Program-made: the position numbers and the translations under genes
Shown: in pieces, positions 43,563 to 51,847 of the stretch
Numbering within the stretch: position 1 is the stretch's first letter
Layout of the letters: the number at the start of each line of letters is the position of its first letter
Source: Lentisphaerae bacterium RIFOXYA12_64_32
GTDB taxonomy: Bacteria > Verrucomicrobiota > Lentisphaeria > Oligosphaerales > YB12-FULL-65-16
Direction of reading: 5' to 3'
DNA: 56,324 bases
Assembly (NCBI GenBank): GCA_001803235.1
Contig: MHBL01000142.1
Location: 1-56,324 of the forward strand
Notes under the pieces: generated by a model
Told to the model about the DNA's origin: nothing
Seen by the model: the letters and a program-made list of their open reading frames with translations, nothing else
Database searches by the model: none

Positions 43563-45883
43563 GTCCCGTCGCCGGCGTCAGTCACTCCTTCGACGGTGTA
43601 ACCCTCGTTCCGAAAGCTGGCCGGCACGTTGTTCACAGGGTCGCCGCTATCCAAGGTCACGCACAGAAGCGCGCTGGCCGGCAGAGCTTCCATAGCCAGC
43701 TTGGCTTTGACGAAATTCATGGGGCAGCCAACCCCGTGCAGATCGAGGTCCCGGCGGGCCTGGGGTGCTGCGGCCGGAGCCACGGCGACCGGGGCTGCCG
43801 GTACGGACGGAGCCGGAAACTGGAGTTGCGCGTCCATGGACTTGTACAGCCGTTCGACGTGTTCGAACAGCGCCCGGATGTCCGGGTACCGGTCGCTCAG
43901 AGCATCGTCCGAGCCGCGCGCAAGATCACGGGCCCGAGCCAGCAGGGCGCCGAACGTGTCCGGCACCAGGCCGGTCGCGACAAAGTGCTGCTGGAACGCC
44001 TGGATAATGCGCTCGGCATCGAGCGTGTCCACCCCGCGGGTGATCAGCAGCGCCCGCAGCGTGGCCATCAGCGCCTGCCCAAGCAAGCCCGGCACCGCGG
44101 CGCCCTGCACATACTGACTCAGCAACTGCTTCGCCATCCGCAACTCGCCCTCAATGACGTCGAGGACGCCAGCGCCGCACTCGCCCGCCCCCCGACCCGC
44201 CAGCGAAAAATCCGTCGCCTGCCCCCAGTCACGGTAGAACTCCGGCGCCTCCTGGTAGGTCGGGATTCGCGAGTACGGTTCGCGAAGTTTCTCGAAATAC
44301 GGCACGCGTCGGCGCTCGACGTAGTCGGCGAGTCCTTCGCCGGCACGCCGGTTGGCCGCAAAATCACGCAACACGCTCGTCAGGAACGACGGCAACGCGC
44401 GCGCCGGAACCGTACCCACCTCGGCACCGAACCGTGGGGCGTCGACGCCGCGCCGAGCCCCGAGCAGCACACGGTAACTGGGCACCAGTCGGCCTTCCGA
44501 ACGTTGCGCCACACCATACAACCCCACCGCGCCCATGAGGTGCTGCCCGCAACTGTTGGGGCAGCCGCTCACCCGGATATCGATGCTCTGGAGGACCGAA
44601 AGGGCGAGGTTCGCTTCCCCGAAGCCCTTGGCACAGGCGGATGCCGCACCCCTGGACAGGCACAACCCCAGCTTGCATGTCGAGGCGCCGGCGCACGCCA
44701 CAAACGCATGGATCGGCTCGAACGCCGTGGCGATGCTTGGGCGGCTGAGCAAGTCCCCGGCCAACCGCGAGACGTCGGTGCGCGCGACCGAGCGAAGGAG
44801 GATGCCCTGATCCTGCGTGGTGCGGAAGGCACGTTCACGGCTGTAGCGCTCCGCCAGGTCGCCCAGCCCCGCCAGATCGTCGGCCGCAATGTCCCCGAGC
44901 GGCAGGAACAGGCGGACCGTCATCAAGTCCGACCGTTGTTCCGGATACACGGTCAGGCCGTCCGCCAGACGGGGCCGGGGCGGCCCAGACGGCTGCGGCA
45001 CGCCGGCAACGGCAGGCAGGACGGAGACCGGCGGCGCGTCCGGGACGGTATGGTCTCGGCGGACGGTCTGAAGCTCGTCCTGGAACCGATTCCTGAACGC
45101 GTCCTCGCCCATGCGCTCGACGGCAAAGCGCAACCGTGCCCGATGCCGATTCTTGCGGTCTCCCTCCTGAGCGAAGATGCGCCGCACCGCCTCGGCGGCG
45201 CGCACCGTGTCGACGACCGGCAGGAACTCCGGCATGCGGACCGCAAAGCGGGACGAGTTGCCCATCCCACCCCCAGCCAGGACCACAAAACCTGCCACAC
45301 CGTCGCGCACCTCGGCCACGAACCCCAGGTCGTTGGCCGCGGCGAACGCACAGTCCGCACCGCAACCGCTGAACGCGATCTTGAACTTGCGCGGGAGCTG
45401 AAAACTCTCCTCCAGGGTCATGAGGTATCGCGTGACGGCACCCGTATACGGGCTGACGTCGAACCGTTCGTGCGGGCAGACCCCGGCAAAGGGGCACGCG
45501 GTCACATTCCGCACCGTGTTGCCGCCGCCACCCTTGCTGGACAGACCTGCTTCCAGCAGGCGCCGCGAGATCGCCGGGACGTCGGCAATGGCCACGTCGT
45601 GCAGTTGAATGTCCTGGCGCGTGGTGACGTGCAACACGTTGCTGGCGTATTCCCGGCTCACGCGGGCCAAAGCACGGGCTTGCTCAGGACTGATCAAGCC
45701 GCCGGGCAAGCGCACGCGCACCATGAAGGTGTTCGACGTCCTCTGTTCGTAGATGCCGCGCGGAACACGGCGCGCCTTGAGCACGTCCGGCGCCAGGTCG
45801 CCGCTCAGAAACCGGCGGATGTCTTCGGAAAACGTCGCAATGTCCTGTTCCAGATTCGCAGGAAGATAATCGGCCTGTGACAT
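43532..45883 (-). CDS. Nitrite/sulfite reductase fused to a TusA-like sulfur-carrier domain
   Basis: This 783-residue protein probably reduces sulfite to sulfide with siroheme and a [4Fe-4S] cluster. Two ferredoxin-like plus siroheme halves are visible. The usual ligand set is Cys397-x5-Cys403 and Cys441-x3-Cys445. Unusually, the first half also has a complete set, Cys130-x5-Cys136 and Cys174-x3-Cys178. A helical linker domain (about 540-690) leads to a TusA-like domain at 712-783 with Gly-Val-Gly-Cys720-Pro, the normal persulfide cysteine. The fusion suggests that sulfur can be passed on to a protein carrier instead of being released. AGGAGA lies about 8 nt before the ATG at 45883. It sits in the sulfur locus after cysK, which favours sulfite over nitrite as substrate. 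The electron donor is not identified. Confidence 0.87.
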   Translation of the reverse strand: MSQADYLPANLEQDIATFSEDIRRFLSGDLAPDVLKARRVPRGIYEQRTSNTFMVRVRLPGGLISPEQARALARVSREYASNVLHVTTRQDIQLHDVAIADVPAISRRLLEAGLSSKGGGGNTVRNVTACPFAGVCPHERFDVSPYTGAVTRYLMTLEESFQLPRKFKIAFSGCGADCAFAAANDLGFVAEVRDGVAGFVVLAGGGMGNSSRFAVRMPEFLPVVDTVRAAEAVRRIFAQEGDRKNRHRARLRFAVERMGEDAFRNRFQDELQTVRRDHTVPDAPPVSVLPAVAGVPQPSGPPRPRLADGLTVYPEQRSDLMTVRLFLPLGDIAADDLAGLGDLAERYSRERAFRTTQDQGILLRSVARTDVSRLAGDLLSRPSIATAFEPIHAFVACAGASTCKLGLCLSRGAASACAKGFGEANLALSVLQSIDIRVSGCPNSCGQHLMGAVGLYGVAQRSEGRLVPSYRVLLGARRGVDAPRFGAEVGTVPARALPSFLTSVLRDFAANRRAGEGLADYVERRRVPYFEKLREPYSRIPTYQEAPEFYRDWGQATDFSLAGRGAGECGAGVLDVIEGELRMAKQLLSQYVQGAAVPGLLGQALMATLRALLITRGVDTLDAERIIQAFQQHFVATGLVPDTFGALLARARDLARGSDDALSDRYPDIRALFEHVERLYKSMDAQLQFPAPSVPAAPVAVAPAAAPQARRDLDLHGVGCPMNFVKAKLAMEALPASALLCVTLDSGDPVNNVPASFRNEGYTVEGVTDAGDGTWRVLIRNKS

Positions 45884-45905
45884 GTTAGCTCTCTCCTTTT
45901 TCGGC

Positions 45906-46003
45906 ATGGTTCACGGTTCAGAGGTTCAAGGTTATGAGGTTATCGGATCTGAGCACAGATTCGACCAACCGTGAACCCTGGAACGGTGAACCTTTCAACC
46001 ATG
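45906..46003. repeat. Spacer with GGTTCA-type 7 to 8 base repeats in inverted arms
   Basis: GGTTCAC, GGTTCAG, AGGTTCAA and GGTTATG follow one another from 45908. The complementary series (GTGAACC, GGTGAACC) returns at 45972-45999. The arms can pair and separate cysK from the sulfite reductase gene. Confidence 0.6.
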
Positions 46004-46065
46004 CCCCTTTTTCTACCTCGGAACATGTACGATGCCGCATCCCGGCCCGCGTGGGCCGGCGCGGA

Positions 46066-47010
46066 TCACTCTCCGAACAGGGTGGTCGACAGATACCTCT
46101 CGCCGGAGTCGGGCAGAATCACCACCATGACCTTGCCCGCGAACTCAGGCAACCGCGCGAGTCGCGCGGCAGCCGCCACCGCGGCGCCGCTGGAAATACC
46201 CGACAGAATGCCCTCATCCGAAGCCAGGCGCCTGGCGGTGTCCAAGGCCTCGGCGTTCTCCACCTGCTCGACACGGTCGATCAGGGACAGATCAAGAGTC
46301 TCCGGAATAAACCCGGCGCCAATGCCCTGGATCATGTGCGGTCCAGGCTTCAGTTCCTTGCCCGCCAGGTGCTGCGAGATCACCGGACTGCGCTGCGGTT
46401 CGACGGCGACCGTCAGAATGCGCCTGCCCTTCTCCTGCTTGATGAAACGCGATACGCCGGAAATCGTCCCGCCGGTGCCGACCCCGGCCACCAGGACGTC
46501 GATCCTGCCCTCGGTGTCGGCCCAGATCTCCGGCCCCGTGGTCCTGAAGTGAATGCCCGGGTTGGCCGGGTTCCGGAACTGCTGCGGGAGGAAGTAGCGC
46601 CGCGGATCCTGCGCCCGGATTTCCTCCGCCTTGGCAATGGCGCCGCACATTCCCTTTTCCGCCGGCGTCAGAACCAGCGTTGCCCCGAACGCTTTGAGGA
46701 CCTTCCGGCGTTCGATGCTCATGGTTTCCGGCATGGTCAAGGTCACTTTGTAACCCCGGGCGACCCCCGCGTAGGCGAGCGCTATGCCGGTGTTGCCGCT
46801 CGTGGCCTCGAGGATCTCCATGCCCGGCGTCAAAGCCTTCCGTTCTTCCGCGTCCCAGATCATGGCAGCGCCGATTCGGCATTTCACCGAATACGCGGGA
46901 TTCCGGCCTTCGACCTTGGCGAGCACCAAAGCCTTGCCCTCCACGACCCGGTGCAGTTGCACCAGGGGCGTGTTGCCGATCGACAGCGAGTTGTCGGCGG
47001 AGTACCTCAT
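46066..47010 (-). CDS. cysK: Cysteine synthase (O-acetylserine sulfhydrylase), copy 1
   Basis: CysK makes cysteine from O-acetylserine and a sulfide donor using PLP. The 314-residue protein has the PLP lysine in Tyr-Ser-Val-Lys-Cys-Arg-Ile-Gly near residue 43, Thr-Ser-Gly-Asn-Thr-Gly-Ile-Ala near 70, the phosphate-binding Gly-Val-Gly-Thr-Gly-Gly-Thr near 176, and Gly-Ile-Ser-Ser-Gly-Ala-Ala near the end, all close to E. coli CysK. Its ATG overlaps the stop of the JAMM protease gene by 4 nt (ATGA), so the two are strictly coupled in translation. In Mycobacterium the equivalent pair is Mec and CysM, where the enzyme takes sulfur from a thiocarboxylated carrier. Whether this CysK uses the carrier or free sulfide cannot be seen from sequence. 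Confidence 0.94.
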   Translation of the reverse strand: MRYSADNSLSIGNTPLVQLHRVVEGKALVLAKVEGRNPAYSVKCRIGAAMIWDAEERKALTPGMEILEATSGNTGIALAYAGVARGYKVTLTMPETMSIERRKVLKAFGATLVLTPAEKGMCGAIAKAEEIRAQDPRRYFLPQQFRNPANPGIHFRTTGPEIWADTEGRIDVLVAGVGTGGTISGVSRFIKQEKGRRILTVAVEPQRSPVISQHLAGKELKPGPHMIQGIGAGFIPETLDLSLIDRVEQVENAEALDTARRLASDEGILSGISSGAAVAAAARLARLPEFAGKVMVVILPDSGERYLSTTLFGE

Positions 47011-47471
47011 GCCCGCGCCCTCGAGTCGGACGGTCCGGCCTCGGCACCCCGGGCAGACCCGTCGTGCGCCTCGGCCACCGTCACCGGCACCTCTTTGGCA
47101 ACACCCTCGTCAAGGACGAACCCGCGCACGTCCGGCGCTTCCGGGCGCACCAGCGACAGAATGACGTACACGACGCCGGGCGTGTAGGCGAGGCGGAGGT
47201 CCTCGTCAGACATCCTGGCCGGGCTCGCAGGGTGACTGTGCCAGATGGCCAGAAGTTTCTGCCCCTTGGCACGCATGTCCTTGGCGGCAGCGAACTGCTC
47301 TTCCGGGCGCATGCTGTAGTGCTCGGAAGAGCCGTCCGCATTGACCAACTCGTAACAGGTTGTGGCATGGCCCTCGCGGCCCGCAAGCAAGCCGCAGGCC
47401 TCCAACGGTGCCACCCGGCGCGCCGCTGCCAGCATGATGTCGTACACCGTTTGCCTAATCAGCAAGTCCAC
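47007..47471 (-). CDS. JAMM-family metalloprotease (Mec/HcyD-like)
   Basis: This 154-residue protein is a JAB1/MPN (JAMM) zinc protease. The full motif is present: Glu24 in Leu-Glu-Ala-Cys-Gly, His78-x-His80, Ser88 and Asp91 with exact JAMM spacing. Small bacterial JAMM proteins in sulfur clusters (Mec in Mycobacterium, HcyD in Wolinella) cleave the bond between the carrier's C-terminal Gly and the newly made cysteine or homocysteine, or trim a carrier precursor. The start is a GTG at 47471 preceded by GAGAGGT; a GTG five codons upstream lacks such a site. The last about 25 residues are low complexity. The gene overlaps cysK by 4 nt and lies downstream of the ThiF-like gene, which supports this role strongly. 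Confidence 0.88.
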   Translation of the reverse strand: MDLLIRQTVYDIMLAAARRVAPLEACGLLAGREGHATTCYELVNADGSSEHYSMRPEEQFAAAKDMRAKGQKLLAIWHSHPASPARMSDEDLRLAYTPGVVYVILSLVRPEAPDVRGFVLDEGVAKEVPVTVAEAHDGSARGAEAGPSDSRARA

Positions 47472-47815
47472 GGTCGGACCTCTCACTCTTGCGCACGACT
47501 CCGCCGAACGTGCTGGGATCGGTGTTCAGTGTTCGGGCTGACCATTGGGTCGGATGTGACGCCATCGGTTGCATACCTTCCCTGAACACCGAACACTCCT
47601 ATGGAACTCGATTCCGGACCGCGTGAACGCGGAACTACAAGCCTCGTTCCGCGGACGGCCGGGTTCGTAGTCCCGCCTTCAGGCGGTCTTGGTGCATCGT
47701 CGCCAGTTTCACTCCGAGACAACCGGGCGGTCCGCCGCCCGGAGCGCGCTGAACACCTGAGTGGCCACCTCTGCCATAGTAAAGTTGACACGCCCGTCAC
47801 GTGCAGCCCCGCGTT
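47472..47815. other. Spacer with dispersed repeats
   Basis: About 340 nt without a convincing gene. GTGTTCAGTGTTCGG at 47524-47538 and its inverse near 47583-47597 are heptanucleotide-type. A hairpin unit at 47667-47691 (CCCGCCTTCAGGCGG core) matches the repeat inside the RHS gene at 3740-3764 on the opposite strand. GCGGAACTAC at 47629 and GTAGTCCCGC at 47670 form a larger imperfect inverted repeat. Confidence 0.55.
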
Positions 47816-48622
47816 TCACCGCTTCAAGTCGCACACCGCCTGCTCTTCGTCCTTCAGGGCCAGGATGCTCGGGGCCGTGCCGCACAGCGGGCAGCGCGGA
47901 TTTCGCTTGAGCGCGACCTCGCGGAACCGCATGTCGAGGGCGTTGTAGGTCAGCAATCGGTCCGTCAGCAGGCGCCCCTGACCGAGGAGGGACTTGATCG
48001 CTTCCGTGGCTTGGAGTGTCCCCATGACGCCGGCCAGGACCCCGAGCACTCCCGCCTGCGAACAGGACGGCACGGCGCCCCGGGGCGGCGGCTTGCCGAA
48101 CACGCAGCGGTAGCACGCCGTCTGTCCCGGAATGACCGTCATCATCTGCCCGTCGAAGCGCAGGATTCCGGCGTGCGAGTACGGCTTGCCCGCGAAGTGG
48201 CAGGCGTCGGCGACCAGGAACTTGGCAGCGAAGTTGTCCGTGCCGTCGATCACGAAATCGTAATCCGCGAGGATCGCCAACGCGTTGGCGGCCGTAAGCC
48301 GTTCACGGTAGGTGTTCACCCGCACGTCGGAGTTCAGGGCCCGCATTTTCTCGGCGGCCGACTCCACCTTGGGCCGGCCCAGATCCGGCGTGGAGTGAAT
48401 GATCTGGCGCTGAAGGTTGGTGAGGTCGACAACATCGGCGTCGACAACGCCGATGGTTCCGACCCCGCCCGCCGCCAGGTACAGCCCGACCGGGGACCCG
48501 AGCCCGCCAGCCCCGACGAGAAGGACGCGCCCCTCCAGGAGCCGCACCTGGCCTTTCCCGCCGACTTCCGGAAGAATGATGTGCCGCGAGTAACGCTCAA
48601 CCTGCTGTTCTGTCAATTCCAT
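47816..48622 (-). CDS. ThiF/MoeB/HesA-family carrier-activating enzyme (HcyF-like)
   Basis: This 268-residue E1-like enzyme adenylates the C-terminal glycine of ubiquitin-fold carriers so that sulfur can be attached. The ATP site is Gly37-Ala-Gly-Gly-Leu-Gly42, followed by Asp61 and Asp63, Asn-Leu-Gln-Arg-Gln and Gly-Thr-Asp-Asn. Two CxxC zinc ligands are Cys170/Cys173 and Cys244/Cys247, and Cys187 occupies the place of the ThiF active-site cysteine. No rhodanese domain is fused, so sulfide rather than a persulfide may be the donor. GGGAG lies about 9 nt before the ATG at 48622. The frame upstream of it is repeat DNA. The gene starts within the last 10 nt of the carrier frame and belongs to the sulfur locus, so its carrier is probably that ThiS-like protein and not MoaD or ThiS proper. 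Confidence 0.88.
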   Translation of the reverse strand: MELTEQQVERYSRHIILPEVGGKGQVRLLEGRVLLVGAGGLGSPVGLYLAAGGVGTIGVVDADVVDLTNLQRQIIHSTPDLGRPKVESAAEKMRALNSDVRVNTYRERLTAANALAILADYDFVIDGTDNFAAKFLVADACHFAGKPYSHAGILRFDGQMMTVIPGQTACYRCVFGKPPPRGAVPSCSQAGVLGVLAGVMGTLQATEAIKSLLGQGRLLTDRLLTYNALDMRFREVALKRNPRCPLCGTAPSILALKDEEQAVCDLKR

Positions 48623-49128
48623 GCTCTTGCTCCCTGGCTCCTGACCCGACCTGTGCAAAGAGGACGGCTTGGCGACTCCACCGGCCTTGCGCCGGTGGTG
48701 AAGCAGATCCAACGGCCAGTCGATCCGCCTGACCACCCCCTCTTCTCCGGACGGACCGCGGCCGCGGTCCGCCCGGAGAAGAGGGAAATGCGCGGGGGGG
48801 CGGTCAATCTAGCCAACCGACCTCCTTCACTGCCGGCGCAAGGCCGGTGGGGTCGGGCCATTGCACAGGCCATCCTGGCCTTGCCGGCAAGCCTTCCGCG
48901 GCCGGCGACCGTCAGAACCGGCAGCGCGCCGCCGCCCATGAAGTAGAGGAATTCAATCTTGTCGCCTTCCTTGATCGCCGTGCTGCTGAACGTTTTTCGG
49001 TCCAGAATGCTGCCGTTCATTTCCACCGACACCATGTCCGGCATCGTGACCTTCCGCACCGCCAGAAGTTCGGTGACGTTGAGGTTGTCGGCAACCTCCA
49101 TCCGTTCACCGTTGACCTCGATGTTCAT
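48613..49128 (-). CDS. ThiS-like sulfur carrier with a repeat-derived C-terminal extension
   Basis: Residues 1-67 form a complete ThiS/MoaD-type beta-grasp carrier: Met-Asn-Ile-Glu-Val-Asn-Gly at the start, Val-Ser-Val-Glu-Met-Asn-Gly in the middle and Phe-Leu-Tyr-Phe-Met-Gly-Gly-Gly at 60-67. Carriers normally end at the Gly-Gly. Here the frame goes on for 104 residues (Ala-Leu-Pro-Val-Leu and so on) of low-complexity Arg/Ala/Gly/Pro sequence encoded by an intergenic repeat, up to a stop inside the next gene's start. Either the precursor is trimmed by a protease such as the JAMM enzyme downstream, as known for HcyS-Ala in Wolinella, or the stop codon was lost when the repeat inserted. AGGAGAT lies about 9 nt before the ATG. 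A frameshift or sequence error near 48925 is a third option. Confidence 0.75.
   Translation of the reverse strand: MNIEVNGERMEVADNLNVTELLAVRKVTMPDMVSVEMNGSILDRKTFSSTAIKEGDKIEFLYFMGGGALPVLTVAGRGRLAGKARMACAMARPHRPCAGSEGGRLARLTAPPRISLFSGRTAAAVRPEKRGWSGGSTGRWICFTTGARPVESPSRPLCTGRVRSQGARAWN
48648..48822. repeat. Dispersed structured repeat, type E copy 1
   Basis: It begins CGACCTGTGC, then GACGGCTTGGCGAC and the hairpin CCACCGGCCTTGCGCCGGTGG shortened by its loop, and contains a near-perfect palindrome of about 44 nt centred on GGACCGCGGCCGCGGTCC (48754-48771) bounded by TCTTCTCCGG and CCGGAGAAGA. It is homologous, in reverse orientation, to 36228-36400. It encodes most of the carrier extension. 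A second CCGGCGCAAGGCCGG hairpin lies at about 48833-48847. Confidence 0.7.
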
Positions 49129-49197
49129 GCCGTGTATCTCCTGTTCAGTGACCCGCCGTTTCAAGCGCTCCGAGTTTCGCCTGGTCGTACATTCTTA

Positions 49198-49447
49198 TTG
49201 AGCGCGCGGTGGCTCGGCGCGTCCCGCGCCGAAGCGGGGTGCGTCCGCCGGGCTTGTCCGCCGAAGCTGCCTGGGCGAAAACGGATCCCCGGCCGAGGCC
49301 CTCGGTCCGGGACGGCCCCGAGCACCCTGCTGCGGTCCCGGAGGTCCCGCGCCACTGCCCGCCGCTGTGCACAACCCCGAGAACGGGCGTATCCAGGCAC
49401 CCTTTGCACAGCCTTCTCGCTCTCTGTAGATTCGCCCGCACAGGTCG
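49198..49447. repeat. Dispersed repeat, type B-related copy C
   Basis: From GAGCGCG to the end CCCGCACAGGTCG (49435-49447) this stretch matches 36466-36679 closely, with about 40 extra bases near 49250. The left inverted-repeat end is not recognisable, so the copy is damaged or older. It fills the spacer between cysN and the carrier gene and holds no gene. Confidence 0.65.
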
Positions 49448-49460
49448 ATATCTTCTTGTC

Positions 49461-49490
49461 TACAGCCTACAACCTATCCACCTACAGCCT
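49461..49490. repeat. Heptanucleotide tract (TACAGCC family)
   Basis: TACAGCC, TACAACC and TATCCAC follow in register, with CTACAGC after them. This is the complement of the AGGCTGT family at 15654-15693. It lies just downstream of cysN. Confidence 0.55.
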
Positions 49491-49505
49491 TCCTGATTGG
49501 CAACG

Positions 49506-51329
49506 TCAGATGCTGTACTCCAGGATTACGTCCTTCTGCCGGAGAAGCATACCGACGGCATTCACGCCGCCATCGACCGACGCCTCGGCCGGCACCGTAA
49601 ATGCCGCGGAGTAGTTCTCGATCGGCGTCCCACCCACGTTGACCACCAGGATCTCGTTGGGCTTGTTCAGCAATTCCAGGGTCTGGATGTCGTAGACGTC
49701 CAGGTCGGGAATGGAGGCGATGAAGATCTGCCCCGAGTCTGTCAGAATGCGGGCCAGCTCGCCCAGTCGGCGGATGCGGCTGTCGCCGCTGTAACCGCCC
49801 TCGTCAAAGTGCGCGTCCAGGCCGAGTGCCACGTTGCGCGCGCCCAGGTAGTACGCCTTGAAGTGCAGCCAGAACAAGCGCAGTTCCAAGGCCTTGGCGA
49901 GCGCCTGGGCCTTGTCCGCGCTGCCGTCTTCGGTCCTGCCGGTGAGCAGGACGAACTTGGCCCGGTGCCGGTACTCGCCCGCCCGGCGATCGGCGCTGAC
50001 CTCACTGCTCTCCCAGTGCCGCTCGCGTTCCAGGAAGTGATCCTTGAGAACCGAGTCCTGGCCGCGGAGCGCTTCCAGGACGATGCCCGCACCGGCGATC
50101 TCATAATCATCGACAATGACGAACCGCCCAGTCGTTGCCAAGTCGCGCTCCAGGTCGAAGGCAATGGGTTTGGGGCACTCCAGGACGCATTCGGCCACGT
50201 CGTGCCGGTCAATCTGCTGCTTGTTGCGCACCGACGTCAACTCGGAAGCGTCCAACACGTTCACCACATTCACCAACGTCACAGCCGACCTGGCGGCGCC
50301 GAGCTTCAGCTTGTAGGTCTTGTGCTTGATCATCGGCGCCTTGCCCATCCAGAACAGGTTGGCGCGCAGGCGTGTACTGACGCTGGGCTGGATCTCGGCC
50401 GCCTTCACCAGGAGTTCCCCCGGCTTGACATAGATCTGCGTGTGCAGACAGAAGCCCAGCGCCTCACCAGCACGTGCCACCGGATCGGCGGGAGCGTTGA
50501 ACCGCTCGATGGAGGCGACACGGGAATGCTTGCCGGATGGGAGGAAAACCACCTCGTCCCCCACGGCAACGCTGCCCGTGTCCACCGTTCCGGCGAAAAT
50601 CCGGCGGTCGTCGTTCTGCTCGGTGAACTTGTACACTCCCTGCACGGGGAATCGGAACGGCATGGCGACCGGCGGCTCAGGCTTCTTGAACGCGTCAATC
50701 TGCTCCAGCACGGTCGGGCCCTGGTACCACGGCATGGCGGCAGACCGTGTCGTCAAATTCGCGCCTTCTCGACCGCTGATGGGAATGAACGCCAACGGTT
50801 CCAGGTTGATCTTGGCAAGGAACGCACTGTACTCCGCCTTGATGGCCTCGAACCGCCCCACGTCGTAGCCCATCGAATCCATCTTGTTGACCAGGATCGC
50901 CACCTGCCGGATCCCAAGCATTGAGACCATGTACCCGTGGCGGGTCGAGTTCTCGCGGATCCCCTCGGCAGCGTCAATGACCAGGAGGATGGCTTCGGCC
51001 CGGGCCGCGCCGGTGATCATGTTCTTGAGGAACTCGATATGACCGGGGGCATCGATAAGGATGTAGTTGCGCTTTGCCGTCTTGAAGAAGCAACGGGCCG
51101 TGTCGATGGTGATGCCTTGCGCCTGCTCGTCCTTGAGCGCATCGAGCAAGAAGGCATACTCGAACGGGCGCGCGTTGCGCTGGCACATGGCGCGGACCTG
51201 CTCGATCTTGCCGTCGGGGAAAGACCCGGTCTCGGCCAGGAGCCGCCCGATCACGGTGCTCTTGCCGTGGTCCACGTGCCCGGCCATCGCAATGCTCATC
51301 TGTTCGGTGGCAACGGGGTCTGATTGCAT
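49506..51329 (-). CDS. cysN: Sulfate adenylyltransferase subunit 1 with a degenerate APS-kinase-like tail
   Basis: CysN is the GTPase subunit of ATP sulfurylase, which makes APS from sulfate with CysD. GTPase motifs are Gly17-His-Val-Asp-His-Gly-Lys-Ser-Thr25, Asp93-Ala-Pro-Gly-His97 and Asn148-Lys-Met-Asp151, followed by two beta-barrels to about residue 435. Residues about 437-607 resemble CysC: Gly-Leu-Asp-x-His-Phe at 503-508 and [12 protein letters not shown] near 518-529 match the kinase, but the P-loop is broken (Gly464-Arg-Thr-Glu-Asp-Gly-Ser-Ala-Asp-Lys473). The tail is therefore probably not an active kinase. This is consistent with the neighbouring cysH, which uses APS directly. 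The ATG at 51329 is preceded by AAGGACG; the frame to 51590 reads as spacer repeat. DUF2061 and cysD lie upstream. Confidence 0.92.
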   Translation of the reverse strand: MQSDPVATEQMSIAMAGHVDHGKSTVIGRLLAETGSFPDGKIEQVRAMCQRNARPFEYAFLLDALKDEQAQGITIDTARCFFKTAKRNYILIDAPGHIEFLKNMITGAARAEAILLVIDAAEGIRENSTRHGYMVSMLGIRQVAILVNKMDSMGYDVGRFEAIKAEYSAFLAKINLEPLAFIPISGREGANLTTRSAAMPWYQGPTVLEQIDAFKKPEPPVAMPFRFPVQGVYKFTEQNDDRRIFAGTVDTGSVAVGDEVVFLPSGKHSRVASIERFNAPADPVARAGEALGFCLHTQIYVKPGELLVKAAEIQPSVSTRLRANLFWMGKAPMIKHKTYKLKLGAARSAVTLVNVVNVLDASELTSVRNKQQIDRHDVAECVLECPKPIAFDLERDLATTGRFVIVDDYEIAGAGIVLEALRGQDSVLKDHFLERERHWESSEVSADRRAGEYRHRAKFVLLTGRTEDGSADKAQALAKALELRLFWLHFKAYYLGARNVALGLDAHFDEGGYSGDSRIRRLGELARILTDSGQIFIASIPDLDVYDIQTLELLNKPNEILVVNVGGTPIENYSAAFTVPAEASVDGGVNAVGMLLRQKDVILEYSI

Positions 51330-51509
51330 GGTGTCTTCGTCCTTTTCCTGCGCCGGCAACCACTCAGGTTGCTTAAGTACCGTTCCCGGCCTCGTTTTTA
51401 GTGGTGTCGCAGTCCCGGCGGTCTGCCGCCGGGCAAGACACCATCCCCGCGCCACGCCGCCGCAACACGCCAGATGGGCTCTTGGCACTTCACTTCGTTC
51501 CGCGCGCTG

Positions 51510-51586
51510 CGAGCCCACTACGAACAGGCGCGTCCTGGCGTCCACACTGGGGCCTTTTCTCTCTGGTGATCTACCCGCACAGGTCG
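51510..51586. repeat. Dispersed repeat, type B-related partial copy D
   Basis: The stretch GGCGCGTCCTGGCG to CCCGCACAGGTCG (51574-51586) matches the right end of the type B element at 36600-36679 with several differences. It ends exactly before the stop codon of the DUF2061 gene. The rest of the spacer to 51330 shows no gene. Confidence 0.5.
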
Positions 51587-51847
51587 TCAAATCTCATACT
51601 CCGTTTCCTGCCGCCGCACGCGCCCGATCCGGGCCCGATTCCAGGCGCGCTCGTGCAGGTAGTAGAGCAAGGTCTTCGTCAGCAACTCGGCCAACCCGAT
51701 CGAGAAGGCCTCGCCCGGGTGTCCCGTAATCAGCCACGCCAGCACAATCGTGTCGAACGTTCCGAGCAAACGCCAGGACACGGCCTTCAACAGGCTGCGG
51801 TAGTGTTTCTCCTCAAAGGCCCCGGTTGTTGGCTGTGGCGGGCTCAC
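51587..51847 (-). CDS. DUF2061 membrane protein
   Basis: This 86-residue protein belongs to DUF2061, a family of small membrane proteins. The core [13 protein letters not shown] at 21-33, a hydrophobic segment at 33-50 and [14 protein letters not shown] at 54-67 are typical. The GTG start at 51847 overlaps the last three bases before and the TGA stop of cysD (ATGTGA), which ties the two in translation; the longer open frame to 52207 lies inside cysD and is not used. DUF2061 domains are known to occur beside or fused to sulfate-activation genes, but their role is not established; a link to sulfate or sulfite handling at the membrane is inference. Confidence 0.82.
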   Translation of the reverse strand: MSPPQPTTGAFEEKHYRSLLKAVSWRLLGTFDTIVLAWLITGHPGEAFSIGLAELLTKTLLYYLHERAWNRARIGRVRRQETEYEI

